Shown here in pieces: positions 53,277 to 62,718 of a stretch of DNA of 64,000 nucleotides; positions within the stretch are counted from its first letter, which is position 1; every line of letters starts with the position of its first letter. The DNA is taken from the NCBI RefSeq assembly GCF_012927165.1, contig NZ_JABBGA010000016.1:1-64000 (forward strand). Reading direction: 5' to 3'. Origin of the DNA: Zoogloea dura. GTDB taxonomy: Bacteria; Pseudomonadota; Gammaproteobacteria; Burkholderiales; Rhodocyclaceae. The position numbers and the translations under genes were made by a program. The notes below the pieces were generated by a model. That model was not told where the DNA came from, did no database searches, and was given only the letters and a program-made list of their open reading frames with translations.

Positions 53277-54349
53277 TGCAGCGGCGCCGTTTTCTCCTGA
53301 CGCTGCCGGTGCTGGCCGCAGGCCCGGCCGTGGCCGTGGATTTCGCGCCCGTGCTGCCGGGCCGGGCCCTGGTCTTTCCTGCAGATCATGGTGCTCATCC
53401 GGCGTTCCGGACCGAGTGGTGGTATGCGACGGGCTGGCTGGCGCTGCCGGACGGGCAGCCGCTGGGTTTCCAGGTCACCTTCTTTCGGGTGCGTACCGGG
53501 ATCGGTGAAGGGAATCCCAGCGCCTTCGCACCGCGTCAGCTGATCCTGGCCCATGCGGCCATCGCCGATCCGCGTCTCGGCCGCCTGCGCCCCGACGAGC
53601 GCTCGGCCCGCGTCGGGGTGGGGCCGGCCGGCTTCGACACCGCCACCACCCGGGTCTGGGTGGGGGATTGGCGTTTCGAGCTGCGGGGTGACCGCTACCA
53701 GGCGGAGGTGACTGCCGCTGATTTTGCCTACCGGCTCGAGATGGTGCCCGATGCTCCGCCCCTGCTGCAGGGGCAGGGGGGATTCAGCCGCAAGGCGGCC
53801 GACCCGCGCCACGCCAGTTATTACTACAGCCGCCCCCAGTTGCGGGTGAGCGGTGAGCTGAGCCTGGATGGCCGGCGCCAGCCCGTCTCCGGGCAGGCCT
53901 GGCTGGATCACGAGTGGTCCAGCGAGTTGTTGCCGGAAGGGGCCCAGGGCTGGGACTGGGTGGGGCTGAACCTGGACGATGGTAGCGGGCTGATGGCCTT
54001 CCGCCTGCGCGATGCAGCGGGCAAGGCCTTGTGGTCGGCGGGGACCCTGCGCCCGGCGGGCCCCTCTGGAAAGGCGCAGCCGATGGCGCCGGAGGACATC
54101 GTTTTCACGCCGCTACGGGTGTGGCAGTCTCCCCGTTCCGGCATCGGCTGGCCGGTGGAATGGCAGTTGCAGCTTGGGAGCCGCACCTTGCTGCTCCGGC
54201 CTCTTATGGACGATCAGGAACTGGATAGCCGGCGTTCCACCGGGGCCATCTACTGGGAAGGGGCCGTGCGGGTCTTCGAGGGCGCGCGCGAGGTCGGACG
54301 CGGTTACCTGGAGCTGACCGGCTACGGCAAGCGGATCCGGGTGGGTTGA
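53276..54349 (+). CDS. AttH/CrtC-type lipocalin-like exported protein
   Basis: A 357-residue protein with a signal peptide (MQRRRFLLTLPVLAAGPAVA) and two lipocalin-like halves of the AttH/CrtC family (pfam07143 and pfam17186). Motifs PAFRTEWWYATGWL, GFQVTFFRVRTG, SGQAWLDHEWSSELLPEGAQ (with following GWDWVGLNL) and YLELTGYGKRIRVG are hallmarks. The fold binds hydrophobic molecules; CrtC hydrates carotenoids, but most homologues beside FtsX/LolD-like transporters have no known reaction. The start ATG overlaps the permease stop (TGATG), so it is the third gene of the operon. It ends six bases from the convergent binding-protein gene. Confidence 0.85.
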   Translation: MQRRRFLLTLPVLAAGPAVAVDFAPVLPGRALVFPADHGAHPAFRTEWWYATGWLALPDGQPLGFQVTFFRVRTGIGEGNPSAFAPRQLILAHAAIADPRLGRLRPDERSARVGVGPAGFDTATTRVWVGDWRFELRGDRYQAEVTAADFAYRLEMVPDAPPLLQGQGGFSRKAADPRHASYYYSRPQLRVSGELSLDGRRQPVSGQAWLDHEWSSELLPEGAQGWDWVGLNLDDGSGLMAFRLRDAAGKALWSAGTLRPAGPSGKAQPMAPEDIVFTPLRVWQSPRSGIGWPVEWQLQLGSRTLLLRPLMDDQELDSRRSTGAIYWEGAVRVFEGAREVGRGYLELTGYGKRIRVG

Positions 54350-54355
54350 AGCACC

Positions 54356-55501
54356 TCAGAACATCAGCCTGCAGCCCCGCCCTACGATGCTGATGTCCAC
54401 ATAGTGGGAGCCGGCATGACGGGCCGCCGAGTACTCCACCGGAAAGCCGCCCAGGTCGAACTTCTTCATGCCTTCCAGGGCCTGGGCCAGCTTGGCCCGG
54501 GTAGGCGCCGGGCCGGCGAGGCGCAGGCCCTCCAGCACCACCCGGGTGGTGGCATAGGCCTCCAGGTGGAAGACGGTCGGCTGCACGCCGGCGTCGGCGT
54601 ACTTGCGGAAGTCGTCCTGGAAGCGCCTGACCAGCGGGATGGCCGCGTTGTTCAGGTTCGGCATCACCTGCGCGATCACGATGCCGCGAGTGGCATCCTC
54701 CCCGGCGATCTGGCACAGGCTCTCCGCATTGCCGTAGGACGGCGTGGCCAGTTGGGCGGTGATGCCCTTGCTGCGGTAGGCCTTCACGAACTCACCCGCA
54801 AGCTGGGACGGGCTGACCAGGTAGACGATGTCGGGCTGTGCCGCGCCCAGGGCCTGCACTGCGCCGACCAGCTGCTCGGCCTTGCTGCCCACCGGCAGGG
54901 CCGCCTTGGCTACGAGCTGCTCGGTCTTGCCTTTGAAGAGGGCTTCCAGGGTTGCCAGTCCGGCATGCCCGAAGGGCACGTCGGCATAGGCCACGGCGAT
55001 GCGCTTGAGGCCGGTGCTGGTGGCGTGCTCGGCCAGCTTGCGGTATTGCTCCTGATCACTGGCGCGGACATGGAACACATAGGGGTTGAGCGGCTCGCGC
55101 AGGGGTTGGGCACCCGGGACGACGCCGATCACGGGAAACGCCCGGGTTTCCGGCAGTCGCTCCTTGAGGATCCGGCTGAAGGTCAGGGAACCTACCGGCA
55201 TCAGCGCGGCGAGGGCCTCGGAACTGGCGGCCTCGTTGAAGCGGGCGAGGGCTTTCTCCGGCTTATATTCGTCGTCCAGATCCTGGAGGACCAACTGCCG
55301 GCCATGGATGCCGCCGGCGGCGTTGGCGGCCTTCAGGGCCACACGGATGCCGAGGTTGTACTCCACTGCCTCCTTGGAGACGGGGCCGGTCAGCGGAGCC
55401 ACATGGGCGAGAGTAAGTTCTCCGGCGGCCATGAGGGCGCCGGGCAGCAAGGTCGCGACCAAGGCGGCGAGGCCCAGGCCGTGCAGGCGGAAAAAGGGCA
55501 T
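54356..55501 (-). CDS. LivJ-type periplasmic binding protein (paralog 1)
   Basis: A 381-residue periplasmic ligand-binding protein of the branched-chain amino acid/urea receptor class (type I fold), with a signal peptide (MPFFRLHGLGLAALVATLLP) cleaved near AMAAG. The mature protein has LTLAHVAPLTGPVSKEAVEY, ANAAGGIHGRQLVLQDLDDE and ends DISIVGRGCRLMF. It is clearly paralogous to the next gene. No permease or ATPase genes are nearby, so it may serve a distant transporter or act as a sensor. The ATG at 55501 is chosen to begin the signal peptide. Confidence 0.88.
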   Translation of the reverse strand: MPFFRLHGLGLAALVATLLPGALMAAGELTLAHVAPLTGPVSKEAVEYNLGIRVALKAANAAGGIHGRQLVLQDLDDEYKPEKALARFNEAASSEALAALMPVGSLTFSRILKERLPETRAFPVIGVVPGAQPLREPLNPYVFHVRASDQEQYRKLAEHATSTGLKRIAVAYADVPFGHAGLATLEALFKGKTEQLVAKAALPVGSKAEQLVGAVQALGAAQPDIVYLVSPSQLAGEFVKAYRSKGITAQLATPSYGNAESLCQIAGEDATRGIVIAQVMPNLNNAAIPLVRRFQDDFRKYADAGVQPTVFHLEAYATTRVVLEGLRLAGPAPTRAKLAQALEGMKKFDLGGFPVEYSAARHAGSHYVDISIVGRGCRLMF

Positions 55502-55603
55502 GGACTGTTGTCTCCCGGGGATGCCGCCGCCATCAGGGGCGCGCGGAGAGGTCCATGCCTGGCGGACCTCCGTCAAATCCCGCTATTGTTGTAAGAGGCC
55601 TGA

Positions 55604-55633
55604 ATCATACTTGCGACAGTCCCATTTGCGTAT
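55604..55633 (-). promoter_or_regulatory. Shared upstream element of paralog 1
   Basis: On the minus strand ATACGCAAATG (55633-55623), 13 bases, then TATGAT (55609-55604) as a possible -10. The same two blocks with the same 13-base gap occur upstream of paralog 2. It is about 103 bp upstream of the paralog 1 start. Confidence 0.55.
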
Positions 55634-55723
55634 GCAGCACATCCCGGTTAACAACGCCTCGTCGGCAAGGATCGGTCTCACGCCCGGCCCGCTTGCCTGA
55701 AAACGGTGAGGCATAGCCTGTGT

Positions 55724-56893
55724 CTAGAACATCAGCCGGCAGCCGCGCCCGACGATGCTGATGTCCACGAAGTCGGAGCCTGTGTGCCTGGCGGGCGAGA
55801 AGTCTGCGCTGAAGCCGCCCAGGTCGAACTTCTTGAGACCGTCGAGGGCCTGGGCCAGCTTGATCCGGGTCGGGGCCGGGCCGGCGCGGCGCAGGCCTTC
55901 CAGCACGATGCGGGTGGTCGCATAGGCTTCCAGGTGGAAGATGCTGGGCTGCACGCCGGCTTCGCCGAACTTGCGGAAATCTTCCTGGAACTTGCGGACC
56001 AGGGGGATCGAGGTGTTACCGGGGTTGGGCATCACCTGGGCGATGATGACGCCCCGCGCCGCGTCCTCGCCGGCCACCTGGCACAGGGTTTCGGCGCTGC
56101 CATAGGACACGGTTGCGAGCTGGGCGGGCAGGTTCCTGCCCCGGTAGACCTTGACGAACTCGCCGGCCAGCTGGGCCGGAATCACCATGAAGACGATGTC
56201 TGGCCGGGCCGTGGCGAGGGTATTCACCGCCGTCGGCAGGTCTGCCTTGCCACCCATCGGCAGGGCGACCCTGGCGACGATCTCCTGCGACTTGCCGCGG
56301 AACAGGGCCTCCAGGGCAGCCAGACCGGCGTTGCCGAAGGGGATGTCGGCATAGACCACCGCAATGCGCTGCTGGCCGGTGGTGCTGGCGTGCTCGGCGA
56401 GCTTGCGGTACTGATCCAGGTCGCCGGCCCGCACGTGGAATACATAGGGGTTGAGCGAGGCGCGCAGGGGCTGGGCGCCGGGGATCACGCCGACGATGGG
56501 GAGTTTCTGGGTTTCCGGCAGGCGCTCCTTCAGCACCCGCGTCATGGCCTGCGAGCCGACCGGCATCAGCGCTGCCAGGGCGTCGGAGGCGGCCGCCTCG
56601 TTGAAGCGGGCAAGGGATTTGTCGGCGTTGTACTCGTCGTCGAGGTTGCGCAGCACGACCTGCTTGCCGTTGATGCCGCCGGCCGCGTTGGCGGCGGCGA
56701 GCGCAACCCGGATGCCGGCGTTGTATTCGTTGGCTTCGCGGGCGACCGGCCCGCTGAGGGGCGCCACGTGGGCCAGCGCGATTTCGCCTGCCGCCCGGGC
56801 CTCAAGAGGAAAACCGATGGGAAAAACAAGGGCGGCAGCCAGACTGGCGGCCGACAGCCGGGCATGCTGCCGGGCCTTGGATTTTATTGTCAT
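55724..56893 (-). CDS. LivJ-type periplasmic binding protein (paralog 2)
   Basis: A 389-residue homologue of the neighbouring binding protein; long stretches are near identical (IALAHVAPLSGPVAREANEY, ANAAGGINGKQVVLRNLDDE, LEAYATTRIVLEGLRRAG, and the same DISIVGRGCRLMF end). The signal peptide begins MTIKSKARQHARLSAASLA and is cleaved near ARAAG. The two paralogs are in tandem, with the same upstream element, so a duplication of gene plus promoter is likely. The ligand is unknown; no transport partner is nearby. Confidence 0.88.
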   Translation of the reverse strand: MTIKSKARQHARLSAASLAAALVFPIGFPLEARAAGEIALAHVAPLSGPVAREANEYNAGIRVALAAANAAGGINGKQVVLRNLDDEYNADKSLARFNEAAASDALAALMPVGSQAMTRVLKERLPETQKLPIVGVIPGAQPLRASLNPYVFHVRAGDLDQYRKLAEHASTTGQQRIAVVYADIPFGNAGLAALEALFRGKSQEIVARVALPMGGKADLPTAVNTLATARPDIVFMVIPAQLAGEFVKVYRGRNLPAQLATVSYGSAETLCQVAGEDAARGVIIAQVMPNPGNTSIPLVRKFQEDFRKFGEAGVQPSIFHLEAYATTRIVLEGLRRAGPAPTRIKLAQALDGLKKFDLGGFSADFSPARHTGSDFVDISIVGRGCRLMF

Positions 56894-57021
56894 TTTTTGT
56901 CTCCTGGAGAGGACGCTCGCGCCTGCCGTCCAATTTGGCCGCCAGATTCCCGTCGGAGCTTCGCGAGCGGCCTGGGGCGGGCGCCTTGGGGTGGTCCCGG
57001 CTCTCGTTCTGAAAGTTCTTC

Positions 57022-57051
57022 ATCATACTTTGCAGAAAGACATTTGCGTAT
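57022..57051 (-). promoter_or_regulatory. Shared upstream element of paralog 2
   Basis: ATACGCAAATG (57051-57041 on the minus strand) and TATGAT (57027-57022), 13 bases apart, as at the neighbouring paralog. It is about 129 bp upstream of the paralog 2 start and lies within the divergent clpB upstream region. Confidence 0.55.
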
Positions 57052-57099
57052 TCCAGCGGCGTGCCCGGATCCGGGCTGGCGGATCGGATGGGGCTCCGA

Positions 57100-57128
57100 C
57101 TTGAAGTCGCCGTTTCGCCCCCCATCTA
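57100..57128 (+). promoter_or_regulatory. Sigma-32 heat-shock promoter of clpB
   Basis: CTTGAAG at 57100-57106 and CCCCATCTA at 57120-57128, 13 bases apart, match the sigma-32 consensus CTTGAAA-N13-15-CCCCATNT closely. It lies 28 bp upstream of the clpB ATG, so the leader is very short. Confidence 0.85.
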
Positions 57129-57155
57129 GGCCCCAGACCAGAATCCGGAGGCCCC

Positions 57156-59735
<2,580 letters not shown>

Positions 59736-59761
59736 GCATCGCCTGACCGTTGCCCCTTCAC

Positions 59762-59785
59762 CGGGCCCGCCGCGAGGTGGGCCCG
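59762..59785. terminator. Bidirectional terminator between clpB and the MFS gene
   Basis: CGGGCCCGCC and GGTGGGCCCG pair over 10 bp (one G-T) around a GCGA loop, followed by TGTCTTTCT on the plus strand. It separates two convergent genes. Confidence 0.75.
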
Positions 59786-59816
59786 TGTCTTTCTGGGCGG
59801 CCTGGAATGCCGACGG

Positions 59817-61025
59817 TCAGGCCAGCGCGACGCGATGCCCGGGCCGGAAGCCATGCGCCCTGGCCGACCACACGATGATCCACCCCAGGAGGGCCAAGGC
59901 CATCAACGCCCAAGGCAGCGACAAGGGCCCTGACCGCTCCAGCAGTACGCCACCCACGATGCCCCCACCTGCGACGGCCAGGTTGAAGATCGTCACCAAC
60001 ATGGATTGCGCCACATCGGCCCCATCCCCTGCGGTATCGGCCAAGGCGGTCTGCAACAGGGTCGGCGCTCCGCCAAAGGTCAGCCCCCAAGCCGCAATGC
60101 CGGCGAGCATCAGCATCGGTGATGTCGTGGACAGCCCCAGCAGCAGGGCCGCAACGGCGAACAGGGCGAGGCTCGACAGCGTCAGCGCGCGCAGCCAGCG
60201 ATCCACCCACAGACCGGTCATCCAGATCCCGACGATGGAAGCCAGGCCGAACAACAGCAAGACCGCATCAATCCGGTGCCCCACTCCAATGGAGGTCAGA
60301 AACGGGGCAATGTAGGTGTAAAGGATGTTGTGCGCCAAGATCCACGCGAACAGTGCGAGCAGCACGGGACGGACGCCCGGCATCGTGGCGATGCGGTGGA
60401 TGGACATGCGCCGCTGCGCCGGCTGTCCCGCAAAATCCGGCACGGCCAGCCGTGTCCAGACACACAGCAGCAGTGACAAGAGCGAGATGATCCAGAACAC
60501 GCCACGCCAATCGACCAGCGTGCCCAACCAGGTCCCCAAGGGCACGCCGATGCAGAGCGCGACGGGCTGACCCACGCCGGCCAGTGCCAGAGCCCTGCCT
60601 TGCAGGTGGGATGGCACCATGCGCCGTGCGTATCCGGCCAGCAGTCCCCACACTACGCCCGCTCCCATGCCGGCGAAAAAGCGTGCTGCCAGCGTCAGCC
60701 CGTAATGGGAGGACATGGCCGTGACCGTGTTGAACACCAGCAGGCAGCCAATGGCAAGCAAGAAGAGGGGGCGTCGGTTCCAGCTGCGGGTGGCGGTGAT
60801 GACCGGGATGGCTGCAAGTACCGATCCGAGGGCGTACGACGTAACAAGTTGGCCGGCCAGCGCCTCCGAAATACCCAGCCCTTGCCCAATCTGCGGCAGC
60901 AGGCCGGCAGGCATGGTTTCGGTCATGATGGCGAGAAAGCCCGCCATGGTGAATGCCAGGAGTTTCCAGACTGGCAGATTCGAATGTTCCGCCGGTCCGG
61001 CCGGCGTGTTTTCATGAGTGCTCAT
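59817..61025 (-). CDS. MFS efflux transporter
   Basis: A 402-residue major facilitator superfamily protein with twelve predicted membrane helices, in the drug/sugar efflux group (DHA1-type). It begins MSTHENTPAGPAEHSNLPVW; the region around AFTMAGFLAIMTETMPAGLL matches the E-T-x-P-A-G-L-L motif of AraJ-like exporters. NRRPLFLLAIGCLLVFN follows as the loop 2-3 signature. It is 21 bp downstream of the oxidoreductase gene and is presumably repressed by the TetR protein. The substrate is unknown. Confidence 0.88.
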   Translation of the reverse strand: MSTHENTPAGPAEHSNLPVWKLLAFTMAGFLAIMTETMPAGLLPQIGQGLGISEALAGQLVTSYALGSVLAAIPVITATRSWNRRPLFLLAIGCLLVFNTVTAMSSHYGLTLAARFFAGMGAGVVWGLLAGYARRMVPSHLQGRALALAGVGQPVALCIGVPLGTWLGTLVDWRGVFWIISLLSLLLCVWTRLAVPDFAGQPAQRRMSIHRIATMPGVRPVLLALFAWILAHNILYTYIAPFLTSIGVGHRIDAVLLLFGLASIVGIWMTGLWVDRWLRALTLSSLALFAVAALLLGLSTTSPMLMLAGIAAWGLTFGGAPTLLQTALADTAGDGADVAQSMLVTIFNLAVAGGGIVGGVLLERSGPLSLPWALMALALLGWIIVWSARAHGFRPGHRVALA

Positions 61026-61046
61026 GGGTGATCGCTCCTGGTGTAT

Positions 61047-61910
61047 TCAGGCAAGGTAGGACGCGGCCATGTCTTTGTCGCCGTGCCCGGCAGCCAAGGC
61101 GCGTTCGAAGCGAGACAGGCCCGCTTGCGCCAGATCCAGCCTCACGCCGGCTTGACTGGCGGCTGCGACTACCAGCCGCGCATCCTTGGTCGCATTGGTA
61201 ATGGAGAAGCTGGTGGCATAGCTGTCGGCCAGGATGGCTGCGGCCTTGGTCTGAAAGTAGCCGTTGTCCATCGGCCCGCCGGTGACCACATCCACCACAA
61301 GTGCCGGATCAATGCCCAGCCCCTTGGCGAGTGCCAGGCTTTCCGCCAGCCCGTGGTTCAGCGCAAACGCCCAGTTGTTGAGTGCAAGCTTCAGACGGCT
61401 GCTGGCGCCCGGCCGCTCCGACACCCAAACGGTGCGCTTGCCGATCGCATCGAAAACAGGCTGCACGCTCTCCCGCCGCGCCAACGGGCCGGATGCCAGA
61501 ACGATCAGTTGTGCCGACTCCGCCGGCTGGCGGGTGCCCTGCACCGGCGCATCGTAGAACGCGAGCCCCCACTGTTCTGCCAGGGCAGCCAGCGTCGCGA
61601 TGGCTTCGATCCCGACCGTGCTCAATTGCAGCCAGATGGCGCCCTGACGCAAGGCGGGTGCAGCGGCCTGCATGGTCTCCTGGACGCTGGTGCCATCCTT
61701 GAGCACCGTCATGATGATGTCCGCATCCTGCACGGCATCCGCCGGGCTGCTGCATGCATGGACACGCCCTGCCGCCGGCGTTTGGGCCTTGGCGGCCGTG
61801 CGATTCCAGGTGCGCACCATAAACCCGCGCTCATGGAGATTGCGTGCAATGGGGGCTCCGATCAATCCGGTGCCAAGAACGGCCACGGTGGCCCCTTTTT
61901 CTATGCTCAT
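61047..61910 (-). CDS. 3-hydroxyisobutyrate dehydrogenase-like NAD(P) oxidoreductase
   Basis: A 287-residue beta-hydroxyacid dehydrogenase. N-terminal Rossmann fold with VAVLGTGLIGAPIARNLHER (GxGxxG), W-N-R in MVRTWNRTAAKAQ, QLSTVGIEA, DAPVQGTRQPAE substrate loop, catalytic-lysine region SRLKLALNNW (the usual G-x-x-x-K-x-x-x-N-x-x). It oxidises a small beta-hydroxyacid or reduces a semialdehyde; the actual substrate is unknown. The ATG at 61910 has AAAGGA at the right distance. First gene of the two-gene operon with the MFS exporter, directly behind a TetR-type operator. Confidence 0.87.
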   Translation of the reverse strand: MSIEKGATVAVLGTGLIGAPIARNLHERGFMVRTWNRTAAKAQTPAAGRVHACSSPADAVQDADIIMTVLKDGTSVQETMQAAAPALRQGAIWLQLSTVGIEAIATLAALAEQWGLAFYDAPVQGTRQPAESAQLIVLASGPLARRESVQPVFDAIGKRTVWVSERPGASSRLKLALNNWAFALNHGLAESLALAKGLGIDPALVVDVVTGGPMDNGYFQTKAAAILADSYATSFSITNATKDARLVVAAASQAGVRLDLAQAGLSRFERALAAGHGDKDMAASYLA

Positions 61911-61930
61911 GGGAATTCCTTTCTGAGTTT

Positions 61931-61950
61931 TTTGGAACGATCGTTCCAAA
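61931..61950. promoter_or_regulatory. TetR operator, perfect 20-bp palindrome
   Basis: TTTGGAACGATCGTTCCAAA is its own reverse complement. It lies 21 bp upstream of the oxidoreductase ATG, in the 96-bp gap between tetR and that gene. A similar dyad precedes tetR itself. Confidence 0.85.
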
Positions 61951-62006
61951 ATTGGGCAAATAAAAACCCGACACCTGCGCATAGGCGCAATGGCTTCGGG
62001 CAAGAA

Positions 62007-62588
62007 TCACAAAGTGCCGAGTGCCACCTCGATCACGTCCATCAGGCACTGGCGGCGCTGCGCTACAGGACTGCCTTTGCCCAGCACCCGCATGCCCTGG
62101 ATCGAGTTTACAAAGAAGCTCGCCAGGGCACGCGGGCTATGGTGCGTGGTGATTTCCCCAGCTTGCAGCCCGCGCTGGATCAGCTTTTCCAGTGCATCCT
62201 GCAATCGCTGGAAGTTGTGAGCAACCAGTTCGGCCACGGCTTTGTCGTGTGCTGCGAGTTCCAGCGAGGCATTCGCCACCAGACAGCCGCGTTGCTGCGG
62301 ATCGCCCAGTTCGCTCTCCGCCACGCGCATCAGCAGTTGGCGGATCAGTTCCTGCGGCAGACCCGGGCCGGACAGCAACTCCACATTGGCAGTCGTTATC
62401 GCCGAATAGCGCCGCAGTGCCTGCTCATACAGTCCCTGCTTGCTCTCGAAAGTGCTGTAAAGGCTGCTGCGCGACAGACCTGTTCCTTTCACCAGATCCT
62501 GCACCGAGGTCGCCGCATAGCCGCGTTGCCAGAACACCTGCATGGCGGCATCAGCAATCTCGTCTGGCTCGAATTCCTTGGTACGCAT
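62007..62588 (-). CDS. TetR-family repressor
   Basis: A 193-residue TetR regulator. The helix-turn-helix is in residues about 10-55 (DAAMQVFWQRGYAATSVQDL and GLSRSSLYSTFESKQGLYEQ), typical of the AcrR/NemR-like group. The C-terminal ligand domain contains RGCLVANASLELA and a cysteine that in NemR-like proteins can sense electrophiles. The operon it precedes (oxidoreductase, MFS exporter) and two operator-like dyads indicate local control and autoregulation. The ligand is unknown. Confidence 0.88.
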   Translation of the reverse strand: MRTKEFEPDEIADAAMQVFWQRGYAATSVQDLVKGTGLSRSSLYSTFESKQGLYEQALRRYSAITTANVELLSGPGLPQELIRQLLMRVAESELGDPQQRGCLVANASLELAAHDKAVAELVAHNFQRLQDALEKLIQRGLQAGEITTHHSPRALASFFVNSIQGMRVLGKGSPVAQRRQCLMDVIEVALGTL

Positions 62589-62601
62589 GGCGGATTACGA
62601 A

Positions 62602-62619
62602 TTGGAATGATCGTTCCGT
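62602..62619. promoter_or_regulatory. Second TetR operator upstream of tetR
   Basis: TTGGAATGATCGTTCCGT resembles the palindrome at 61931-61950 (shared core TTGGAA-GATCGTTCC) with mismatches in one arm. It lies about 14 bp upstream of the tetR start codon, consistent with autorepression. Confidence 0.7.
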
Positions 62620-62718
62620 TAATGTACGCCCGGTATCTTCAAGCCGTCAAGTCAGTGAGAGCGCCATCCAAAGGGCTTGCTGGATGGCGGAGACGACCGC
62701 CTTGCGCCGGGGCCTCTT

